Shown one piece after another: positions 15,691 to 22,650 of a stretch of DNA of 22,739 nt; the first letter of the stretch is position 1; every line of letters starts with the position of its first letter. Made by a program: the position numbers and the translations under genes. The stretch is from Barthelona sp. PAP020. Taxonomy: Eukaryota; Metamonada: BaSk clade. Location: positions 1-22,739 of the forward strand of contig JARQWU010000172.1 of assembly GCA_040182905.1 (NCBI GenBank). Reading direction: 5' to 3'. The notes below the pieces were generated by a model. It ran no database searches. It saw nothing but the letters and a program-made list of their open reading frames with translations, and was not told the origin of the DNA.

Positions 15691-17085
15691 TTAACTTTTA
15701 TCAATGATATTTAGCAGACTTTGGTATATTTGAAAAATCAAAGCTTTATCATTCCAAACTAAGAATAATACATTTATTTGAAGCTTTTTATCTTCTTTAA
15801 TCAGACCATTCTTCATTAATATTTTCAATTCGTCGTCTAATTTGCTAATATCTGTCAAGATATATTGTTGAGCACAGATTCTTGCAAGTCTTATGTAGAG
15901 GATCTTGCCAATCTTTTTATCTTGGAAATTGACATTTGTTTCATTATCATCATCATCATCTATTGTGTCATCATCATCTATTGTATCATCATTTTCCATT
16001 GCTTCTTCTTCCAACCAAGGACAACTTATCAATAAAATGGTTTTGAAAACGTTGAGCGTAATATTCGTGAATATTTTGAATTTTTCTTCTATCTCCAAAA
16101 TAAGTGTTACAAAATCAATGGAAGATGTTTCTGAAGAAATGTAAAATTTCAGTAAAGACGAAGGTAATTGCTCAAAAGAATTCAAGCACACAAACAGAGG
16201 ATTAAAATCTATCCAATGAGATATTGACAATTTATTGAGGAAATAACGGTTAGATATGGAACATATCAACTCCAGTTTCTCACTTCTAGCAATTTTCAAA
16301 ATTGTTGCTAATGCATTTGGAGTGATGAAATTCTCATTATCTACATGGGGAATTACAATAATTGGCTTTGTGTTTATCTCTAGGTTATCAATAATTCGTA
16401 ATAATTTTGTCATTGATTTGGGAAAACTTCTGCGCATCTTTTCAGTATAATCAACCAATATTTCAATCAACAATTCAACAAACATTTGTGTGACGTTATA
16501 TGAACTTTGTAAAAAATTCATAAAATTAACCAAATACACTTTACGGTTGAAATCATTTATTAAACGTTTAGTTAAAATGTTTAAACTCTCATATGATGGT
16601 CCAACACCATAAAAACATATTGAATAACAGTAATTTAATTGTTTTTGAAGAAATTTAGCTCTATTATCATCAAAAAACTCTTCAATTTTTTTTTTATTTC
16701 GAGCCAACAAATTTTCAGGAATTCTTTTGGATTTAGAAAACTCTAATTTTCTCTCGCTCAAATCTCTTTCTCTCAAAGTTACAATATCCTTTGTTTCAAT
16801 TGGTTTTCTTATTTTCTTTCGTTCATTGTGCTTCTTTATATTCTTTTTGGAATAATAATCATTTTTTCGCTGATCTGCTGTCTCAATCAAAAATTCATCG
16901 TTTTTCCCCACTTTTATTGAAACATAATTTTCAGTATTGATTAATTTCGGTGGTTTAAGATAATGTTGTATTTTCCATTCGTTTTCATCAAATTTGGGAG
17001 GTTCAAAATCTTTAATTATTCCACTTCTTGAAATACCTCCTAATTTTCGTTGATTTTTCAGTAAACTTAAATAAAATGCATTCAT
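15691..17085 (-). CDS. ORC2: Origin recognition complex subunit 2-like protein (464 aa)
   Basis: ORC2 pairs with ORC3 in the ORC ring and has a degenerate AAA+ domain. The N-terminal 130 residues are basic and disordered. The AAA+-like core begins IEEFFDDNRAKFLQKQL (134-150), followed by ICFYGVGPSYESLN (156-169), the ORC2 version of the P-loop ('llYGlGSK'). KVYLVNFMNFLQSSYN (182-196) matches 'vVvNGf.Pslt'. PIIVIPHVDNENFITPNALATIL (241-263) matches 'LviHniDg..LR....q..La', and LELICSISNRYFLNKL (271-286) matches 'i.LiASiDh.na..LW'. Then FNPLFVCLNSFEQL (294-307) appears. An Asp-rich tandem (363-382) precedes a C-terminal winged-helix-like region. The combination and order are specific to ORC2, though identity is low. 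It starts at the ATG read from 17085 and diverges from the TRAPP gene across 84 bp. Confidence 0.78.
   Translation of the reverse strand: MNAFYLSLLKNQRKLGGISRSGIIKDFEPPKFDENEWKIQHYLKPPKLINTENYVSIKVGKNDEFLIETADQRKNDYYSKKNIKKHNERKKIRKPIETKDIVTLRERDLSERKLEFSKSKRIPENLLARNKKKIEEFFDDNRAKFLQKQLNYCYSICFYGVGPSYESLNILTKRLINDFNRKVYLVNFMNFLQSSYNVTQMFVELLIEILVDYTEKMRRSFPKSMTKLLRIIDNLEINTKPIIVIPHVDNENFITPNALATILKIARSEKLELICSISNRYFLNKLSISHWIDFNPLFVCLNSFEQLPSSLLKFYISSETSSIDFVTLILEIEEKFKIFTNITLNVFKTILLISCPWLEEEAMENDDTIDDDDTIDDDDDNETNVNFQDKKIGKILYIRLARICAQQYILTDISKLDDELKILMKNGLIKEDKKLQINVLFLVWNDKALIFQIYQSLLNIIDKS
15940..15996. repeat. ATC/Asp-codon tandem in the ORC2-like gene
   Basis: Runs of TCATCATCATC separated by TATTGTGTC and TATTGTATC on the plus strand form an imperfect tandem of about 18-21 bp. 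On the coding strand it encodes two copies of a Thr-Ile-Asp-Asp-Asp unit inside an acidic stretch (about residues 363-382). It is an in-frame expansion between the AAA+ core and the winged-helix-like end. Confidence 0.8.
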
Positions 17086-17169
17086 CTAAAGCATTCAAGA
17101 AAAAAATAACTCATGTAAAAAGAAAAGTGTTGTAACAAATATTTTTTGTTATTTTGTCCCACTTAAGAA
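17086..17169. promoter_or_regulatory. 84-bp bidirectional promoter region, ORC2-like and TRAPP genes
   Basis: The two genes diverge across 84 bp. A perfect 7-bp inverted repeat TAACAAA-TATTT-TTTGTTA spans 17133-17151. It overlaps the 12-mer TTTTTTGTTATT (17142-17153) that also occurs in the ORC3/ORC4 divergent spacer at 1659-1670. A regulatory role is inferred. Confidence 0.5.
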
Positions 17170-17700
17170 ATGCATTTGTGTGAACAAAAAGTGAACATCG
17201 AATTATTTCATATATTTTACTTGTCTATAATTGACCATTTTAATCGAACAAAAGGAAAAGATGCCCCAGATATTTTGTTTAACATGGGAAAGTCGATTGG
17301 TTCTAGATTACTTGAAAAACAGTGTTTCCACAAAAAAACAAGTGTATTGCAACAATCAAATGATTCGAAAGCAAAGATTCAATTTTTCTTTCAAGATTTT
17401 TGGAAAAACAATTTTAATAAAGGTAATTTATTTATTAGAGAAATCAGTCATGGTTTTTATGAAGTAACAATATCACAAATGAGATTGCTGGATCCTATAT
17501 TGACAAATGTTCAGGAGGATAAATCGACAATTCCTCTTGCCCAAGAACTTCATGAACCAAAACAAAGTTATATCATGTTTCTCATTGGAATTATTGTTGG
17601 AGGTCTGAGAAGACTATCTTTGAACATTAGAATTCCTGAAGAACGTTTAGATCTCACTGCAACTGGTGAAAAGCTCACTTTTAAAATAAGGTTGCAATAA
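17170..17700 (+). CDS. TRAPP complex Bet3-fold subunit, closest to Trs33/TRAPPC6 (176 aa)
   Basis: A Bet3-superfamily core subunit of the TRAPP complexes, which activate Rab1/Ypt1 in ER-Golgi and intra-Golgi traffic. The fold signature is present: VNIELFHIFYLSIIDHFN (first helix), ILFNMGKSIGSRLLEKQ ('lG..vG..l.erl'), IQFFFQDFWKNNFNK ('ikFickdlW..vF.k'), a beta meander, then YIMFLIGIIVGGLRRLSLNIRI ('fl.f.cGlirGaL..lG') and LTFKIRLQ as last strand. The DFWKNNF and GIIVGGL segments fit Trs33/TRAPPC6 better than Bet3 or Trs31. The conserved acylation Cys of Bet3 is not evident. The length matches the family (150-190). Confidence 0.72.
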   Translation: MHLCEQKVNIELFHIFYLSIIDHFNRTKGKDAPDILFNMGKSIGSRLLEKQCFHKKTSVLQQSNDSKAKIQFFFQDFWKNNFNKGNLFIREISHGFYEVTISQMRLLDPILTNVQEDKSTIPLAQELHEPKQSYIMFLIGIIVGGLRRLSLNIRIPEERLDLTATGEKLTFKIRLQ

Positions 17701-17936
17701 AAATTAGGTGTATATATTGTGTTGTAAATTAGTTTATTGATTTTATGGGCTTTCTCTTTTCTTTTTTCTGAATCTTTTCTTTTTTTTCAATTTTAGAGAT
17801 TGAGTTTCGCTATTTATAGTGATATCTTTTCCTTATTCATGTAATTTGTTAAGAAACGGCGTTCTTGAAAGGATTATTCAAGGAAAAATAAAAATACCGA
17901 ATTTATTGAAAAGTCAATTTCATGAAATAAACACCT
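17701..17936. other. 236-bp convergent gap, TRAPP and ataxin-10-domain genes
   Basis: 3' flanks of two convergent genes. It contains T-rich tracts (about 17750-17790) and a hairpin CTTGAA-AGGATTA-TTCAAG (17864-17882). No open frame or RNA gene is seen. Confidence 0.35.
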
Positions 17937-19010
17937 TCACAAGCAGTCAATTGTATTTTGTAATTCTAACCTTGCTTGTTTGAAAGAACTGACATTTTCG
18001 GAAGAAAATTGGAAGTCATCATAACGTTGATGTTGAATAAACTCCAAATTTCCATCATTGACATTTGTTTCGACACCCATTTCATTTAATTTTTCTTGTC
18101 CCTTGACAACACTTTGAGCTTGAAGTTCATTTAATGAATCTCTCAAATTCTCATTTATTTTTATCAGGTTATGCATCAAAAACAAGATCCATTCACGAAG
18201 ATATGGATTCCTTTCGTCAAATTTTAATTTTCCCAAAAGAGGGTAGATAACTTCAGAATTAACGACTATTTGAGAATTTTCCTCATTTTCAAATGTCAAA
18301 TTTGCCATTATTCTGATAAATAATCTCAAACATTCTAGAGGTAACTCAATATTATTATATTTCATATCTAACGTATGCATACATACTTTTTTCAACATTT
18401 TCGTTGTGGAAATATTACTTTGTGTCTCATTTGAAGCAATTTTCGATGTACAAAAGCCTAAAACAGAAATCAATGCCTCCACACCGTATGCAGTTGAATT
18501 TTGTTGACTAATTATTGGATTAATTGAATGATTAACATAAATATCACTTAAAGTAGGAAGGAGATTTAATATTTCATCATCTTCAAGCATCTTTTTCTCA
18601 ATGAATTGTTCTAATACAACAAATAGTTTGTGTTGATAGCAAGTAAATCCAAAAAATTTTCCAAAACAATAAAATATGGAATTAAAGGATATTTTTTTAA
18701 AAATAGTTATAAAGACAATCGGTAAAAAAAAATCTGCAGGTTCTGGTAATTCAGTGTTGAAAAGATCAAGTAATGTTTGGAAAATTAAGGTTGAAGCATG
18801 GGTATTCAAAAAAGTTTCAAATTGCTTTGGATCTTTGTCACATAAAACATATAAAAATGCACAAATATCCCCTGTAAAAGCATGTAGATTTGTCATAAAA
18901 TCGTTAAAATTGTGGAAAATTTCATCAAATGCTTCTTTAATCATTGAAGGATCATTTGTTGAATATATTTCTCTTGATAATCTTGTTATATTTTCGATGA
19001 AATGATTCAT
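17937..19010 (-). CDS. Ataxin-10 C-terminal-domain ARM-like protein (357 aa)
   Basis: The C-terminal half carries the ataxin-10 domain: LFIRIMANLTFENEENSQIVVNSEVIYPLLGKLKFDERNPYLREWILFLMHNLIKINENLRDSLNEL (about 229-295) corresponds to the family's 'iRiiaNLcy.n..NQd.vre..gipllL..c.iD..NPfirEWai.airnLle.N.eNq..i..l', with the diagnostic NP-REW pair at N268-P269 and R272-E273-W274. The rest is helical and ARM-like. Ataxin-10 relatives act in cytokinesis, in polarity and at cilia; the exact role here is unknown. The ATG at 19010 gives a helical start (MNHFIENI). An in-frame ATG at 19070 would add 20 Lys/Phe-rich residues but leave only 24 bp to the divergent neighbour, so I prefer 19010. Confidence 0.8.
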   Translation of the reverse strand: MNHFIENITRLSREIYSTNDPSMIKEAFDEIFHNFNDFMTNLHAFTGDICAFLYVLCDKDPKQFETFLNTHASTLIFQTLLDLFNTELPEPADFFLPIVFITIFKKISFNSIFYCFGKFFGFTCYQHKLFVVLEQFIEKKMLEDDEILNLLPTLSDIYVNHSINPIISQQNSTAYGVEALISVLGFCTSKIASNETQSNISTTKMLKKVCMHTLDMKYNNIELPLECLRLFIRIMANLTFENEENSQIVVNSEVIYPLLGKLKFDERNPYLREWILFLMHNLIKINENLRDSLNELQAQSVVKGQEKLNEMGVETNVNDGNLEFIQHQRYDDFQFSSENVSSFKQARLELQNTIDCL

Positions 19011-19094
19011 TATTTTGTTCGAAAAGAAAAAAAGATTTTTGAGAAACACTTTTTTTTTTGTAATTGACATTGATTTTTTGTGCAAATCGAGAAT
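19011..19094. promoter_or_regulatory. 84-bp divergent spacer, ataxin-10-domain and secreted-protein genes
   Basis: The third short divergent spacer in the window. It holds a T-rich run (about 19050-19060) and an alternative in-frame minus-strand ATG (19070). No known motif was recognised. Confidence 0.35.
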
Positions 19095-19769
19095 ATGAAT
19101 TTATATAATTCCATTGTGTGTGTTTTTACAATAATATTTTTGTTCAGTGGTATTTTATGTAAATATGACCCTTCCAATGATCCCGGATATTTTATAATTG
19201 AAGATGTTCATGTGCATAATATGCCGTTTATTTCTCGAACACCACATAAACATGGATTTACCAAATCTTTTTCTGACAAGGTTGATTATTCCACATTTCA
19301 TCTTGTTGGTTTGCCTTATCGGGATTTTTTTATCAATGGTGAATCTAAACCAGCTGAAAAAGAATTATCGTTTTTGCCAGGTGGAATTGATGAGCATGAT
19401 ATGATTGAAGATTGGTCTGGACCTAAAGGATTTACAAAACGTTTTTGGGTACATAATAGAAATCAAAACAATGTTATTTCAGGTGATCTTACCTTTAGTT
19501 TCATTTATTCTTCTGATTTGAAGAAAAATCAATACATTGCGGATATTAAATTTGAAATAGAAGATTATCATGGATTATTTGGGTATTCTATGTCCGCTAT
19601 ACATCGTTTGGAGGACGTGAGATGGGAAGAATATTATGGAGATACTAAATCACTCAAAACCACTTGGTTAGTTGAGTTAATTTTTAAGAATCCTTCTCAA
19701 TCATTGAGACAAACGATAAAAATTGAAGCTTTCGGTCGTTTGGGTCATTTTAATGTTGAGCTGATGTAA
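19095..19769 (+). CDS. Secreted or lumenal protein of unknown function (224 aa)
   Basis: I do not recognise the family. The ATG at 19095 begins a textbook signal peptide: a short polar start, a hydrophobic core (SIVCVFTIIFLFSGIL, about 6-21) and a likely cut after Cys22. The mature part is about 200 aa, has no Cys, and looks beta-strand-rich, with aromatic and charged blocks such as HNMPFISRTPHKHGF, EDWSGPKGFTKRFWVHNR and RRLEDVRWEEYYGD-like segments (about 170-190). There is no C-terminal KDEL-type signal, second membrane span or GPI-like tail. An in-frame upstream GTG at 19080 is not a plausible start. It is followed 269 bp later by the Mlo-like gene on the same strand. Confidence 0.65.
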   Translation: MNLYNSIVCVFTIIFLFSGILCKYDPSNDPGYFIIEDVHVHNMPFISRTPHKHGFTKSFSDKVDYSTFHLVGLPYRDFFINGESKPAEKELSFLPGGIDEHDMIEDWSGPKGFTKRFWVHNRNQNNVISGDLTFSFIYSSDLKKNQYIADIKFEIEDYHGLFGYSMSAIHRLEDVRWEEYYGDTKSLKTTWLVELIFKNPSQSLRQTIKIEAFGRLGHFNVELM

Positions 19770-20038
19770 ATTTAATTGTTTTTGTTTTTATTTGTATTTT
19801 TAGGTCATGTTAATTCTCTATAGATTTTGCATGTAGCTTTTAATTCATTTTTGATAAAATTTTACGGGTTCAAAGGATTTCTAGTTGTTTAAAAAAAATT
19901 TGTCTTGTTTTTCTGTGTAAGCTTTTATCAAAAGAAAAATGTAACCTTTCCAACTTTAAGCTGTATAAATAAAAAAAGTTGGTTTGTGTCAAAACATTTC
20001 AATTTTGAAAAGTCAATTTTGTTTGTATCAAAAAGAAT
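19770..20038. promoter_or_regulatory. Structured upstream region of the Mlo-like gene
   Basis: This spacer carries an 11-bp inverted repeat (TTTTGATAAAA at 19849-19859, TTTTATCAAAA at 19923-19933) and an 8-bp perfect hairpin CCAACTTT...AAAGTTGG (19950-19957 and 19975-19982). The 17-nt loop of the hairpin holds TATAAATA (19964-19971), a TATA-box-like word about 75 bp before the ATG. Promoter function is inferred. Confidence 0.35.
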
Positions 20039-21328
20039 ATGTCGGAAGAAGATGGGACAGCTGAATTACTAAATGAACATCCATATACTTTAGCAATGTT
20101 GATGGGAATTTTAATAGTTGCAATTTTGTTGTTTGATTTTATTGTACATGCTACACATCATGTTGCGAAAAATCATCGAACTTTTTCTTTAGTTATGAAA
20201 AATATTGAGAAGGAATTTATGGTTGTTGGATTTTTGAGTTTGATATTGCATTTAGCAAATACATTGAATTGGTATCATTGGATTGATAACAATGATTGGT
20301 TTCAAGAAGAATTTGATATTGGTCATCATTTACATTCATTACACATATTTTTATTCTTTTTGAGTATAGCCTTTGTGGTTTTAGTTGCAATAAATCTAAT
20401 TGTCGCTTCATTTCCTCATCATAGATGGCAACAAGCGCAATATTGTGGTAGTGTAGAATTGCAAAAAGATATTTTTGAAGTCACTCGCCCACTAAACAAT
20501 TTTTGTTTCAAAATTAGACATCCAATCATTAGCTCATGGATGAATGATAAAGAATTTGACATACATTTCCTCAATTTGAGCAAAAAATTTGAAGAGAAGA
20601 ATGCACCCAAAAAGTACATTTTGGAGAAAAATTTACGTTCCCATTCAAGAGAATTAATTGGTGCCATGTCCGAATTATCATCGAAAACATTATTGATAAC
20701 TATGGCTTTTTTAAGTATAAATGCGCTTTCAATGTGGTTAAGTGACAAAATATTTTTTGAAAATCATGATAATGATCTGCTTCAATTGGGTTTAACAGTA
20801 CCATTAACACTGTTTTCTGTGATTGTCAACCTTTTTCTTCATTTTAGGGCCAAAATCATTTTTTCAAATATTGAACATTCAACTGAAAAACTGTTCTTTT
20901 CTCCTTCCAGTTTATCTACTTGGTTAGCAGTAAATAACTTCCAAATGATTATGTATTTAATTTATGCCATTTTAACACGGCCAGTTTCTTTTGATATTTA
21001 TGCAATTGCCATTTCAATCGCAAGTTTTTTTTCATTTGGTACTCTTTGGAAATATGCACCATTAGTTTACCATTCAACACACTGGTTAAATGAAGAAGTT
21101 GATCATGAATATGATTCTGAAAATGAAGACAATTTTAATCACGAAAAAACATCAAAATATTCAAGTAATTATTCAAATCCTGAGAGGTTGACTGCAATTA
21201 AAGAAAAAATTATGTCAAAGGAAAAACTGAAAATCAAATCTTTGGTTGAAATTTTAAAAGATCGTAATATGGAAGTTCCTTCCACATTGATGAATTACAT
21301 AAATAAATATGTATGTCATCCTGTATGA
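20039..21328 (+). CDS. Mlo-like seven-transmembrane protein (429 aa)
   Basis: Mlo proteins are seven-helix membrane proteins, best known in plants for mildew susceptibility and recently as calcium channels. Matches run in family order. TM1 (about 15-38) is followed by KNIEKEFMVVGFLSLILHLAN (about 52-74), equal to the Mlo 'LeKIKeELMLLGFISLLLT'. HHLHSLHIFLFFLSIAFVVL (about 95-115) equals 'eglHQLHIFIFvLAvfHVl'. HHRWQQAQ matches the following 'W..WE' loop. Two helices follow at about 217-238 and 245-268. FFSPSSLSTWLAVNNFQMIMYLIYAIL (about 285-312) equals 'FWFnrP.llLhLIHFiLFQNafE.Aff'. A final helix precedes a charged cytosolic tail (about 350-429) with a Lys-rich helix where plant Mlo binds calmodulin. 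The extracellular Cys pairs of plant Mlo are not evident. Confidence 0.78.
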   Translation: MSEEDGTAELLNEHPYTLAMLMGILIVAILLFDFIVHATHHVAKNHRTFSLVMKNIEKEFMVVGFLSLILHLANTLNWYHWIDNNDWFQEEFDIGHHLHSLHIFLFFLSIAFVVLVAINLIVASFPHHRWQQAQYCGSVELQKDIFEVTRPLNNFCFKIRHPIISSWMNDKEFDIHFLNLSKKFEEKNAPKKYILEKNLRSHSRELIGAMSELSSKTLLITMAFLSINALSMWLSDKIFFENHDNDLLQLGLTVPLTLFSVIVNLFLHFRAKIIFSNIEHSTEKLFFSPSSLSTWLAVNNFQMIMYLIYAILTRPVSFDIYAIAISIASFFSFGTLWKYAPLVYHSTHWLNEEVDHEYDSENEDNFNHEKTSKYSSNYSNPERLTAIKEKIMSKEKLKIKSLVEILKDRNMEVPSTLMNYINKYVCHPV

Positions 21329-21384
21329 ATATTGATAAATTTGTTGATAGTTTTTTTTTTTTAATAATATATTTATAGTTTTCC

Positions 21385-22650
21385 ATGAATGCAGAGGATT
21401 TTCGAAGTGTTTTTAGTTTATTGACATTAACAAATCCTCCTCAAACTATTTCTTTCAGAGATGATGAAAAAGAACAAATCATGAGTTTCTTCAACCATGT
21501 GAGAATATCAGAACAAGCAAAACGATCATTATATATTTATGGCCAACCAGGTAGCGGAAAAACACTTTTATTGAAGAATATTTTAAATGGAACATGTAGT
21601 AATGAGTATGATGATTTATTTGAATTGAATGGTTTTGATTATAGGTCACCTAATCAAGTATTTATCAATTTATATCAGCAAATATTTTCCAAAACATCAT
21701 CCACCAAAAATTTTTCACGATTATCCACTAAAAAAATGTATGATAATATATTTTCTCATTTTAAAACTTCTAAACGTCATTCAATAATATTATTTGATGA
21801 ATTTGATGCGTTAATTGATGGAAAGAAAACCAAAAATTTTGATGAAAGTTTCTTTTTAAAATTTTACAAACTTTTAGAAAATAGGAGATTAATTATCATT
21901 ACGATTTCCAATGCAAATACATCTAATCAGTTGGATCAGGTTTTTTTTGAACATGAGATGCCTTATCATCGAATTGAGTTTAAACCATATACAAAAGAGC
22001 AATTGTTAGGAATTATTAATGAACAATTGATTCAAGCAGCACCTATCAAACTATTTTCAAGGAAATCATTAGATTTATTATGTGGTTCGCGAGCATTCGA
22101 AAATGATGTTAGGATGATGTTTAAATTGGCTGGCGATTCTTTGTATATGGCTTTTAAAAAGAAAAAAATGAAAGTTGAAGAAGAAGATGTAATGGGAAGT
22201 GTGAATGAATATTTGTGTTTTTTTGATGAAATCATTCTTGCAGGATTAGCAAAATTGTGCATTTTTGATTGGATTTGTTTAGTTATTGTATTTATTAGAG
22301 AAAATATTGATATTTTTGAGTTGGTAACTTCTTCTAGTTCTTTTTTTGTTGATCATTGTGGATTTTCTATCCAAAAACAATTTTTTGACAATTTGAAAAT
22401 CGATGTTCGACAAGCAATAGAAAAATTGAACAGTATGCACTTCATTAAAATAAGCAAAATTTCAACAGTTTCAACAAATGTTAAAATTAAATTGACAATT
22501 GAAGGTCTTGAATTGTTTAGCGAAAGTGAGAAGGATTTTTTGGATATCAGTAAGAGTTTATTGGGTAGATTGAGGAAAGTGAGTGATTATTCCAATATGA
22601 TGAATGATGATGATGATACAGAAGTTGAGATTAGTGAGATAAATGACTGA
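21385..22650 (+). CDS. ORC1/CDC6-like AAA+ initiator ATPase A, with complete ATP site (421 aa)
   Basis: An initiator AAA+ ATPase of the ORC1/CDC6 clade. Motifs in order: FRDDEKEQIMSFF (24-36, the 'CREdE...i..f' entry motif), Walker A GQPGSGKT (53-60), FELNGFDYRSPNQVFINLYQQIF (79-101, the ORC1 'veiNgm.l..p..vy..i...l'), Walker B ILFDEFDAL (135-143, D138/E139), sensor 1 ITISNAN (172-178, N176), RIEFKPYTKEQLLGIINEQL (196-215), and sensor 2 R243 in ENDVRMMFKLA. A winged-helix-like C-domain runs from about 270, ending in an acidic tail (DDDDTEVE). 'NGFDYRSPNQVF' favours ORC1 over CDC6, but the protein lacks a BAH domain and is about half the length of animal ORC1. It is 57 bp downstream of the Mlo-like gene. 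Confidence 0.82.
   Translation: MNAEDFRSVFSLLTLTNPPQTISFRDDEKEQIMSFFNHVRISEQAKRSLYIYGQPGSGKTLLLKNILNGTCSNEYDDLFELNGFDYRSPNQVFINLYQQIFSKTSSTKNFSRLSTKKMYDNIFSHFKTSKRHSIILFDEFDALIDGKKTKNFDESFFLKFYKLLENRRLIIITISNANTSNQLDQVFFEHEMPYHRIEFKPYTKEQLLGIINEQLIQAAPIKLFSRKSLDLLCGSRAFENDVRMMFKLAGDSLYMAFKKKKMKVEEEDVMGSVNEYLCFFDEIILAGLAKLCIFDWICLVIVFIRENIDIFELVTSSSSFFVDHCGFSIQKQFFDNLKIDVRQAIEKLNSMHFIKISKISTVSTNVKIKLTIEGLELFSESEKDFLDISKSLLGRLRKVSDYSNMMNDDDDTEVEISEIND

Noticed and set aside
19861-19885. GGGTTCAAAGG as a tRNA T-arm
   Set aside because: No matching acceptor, D or anticodon arm could be placed around it.
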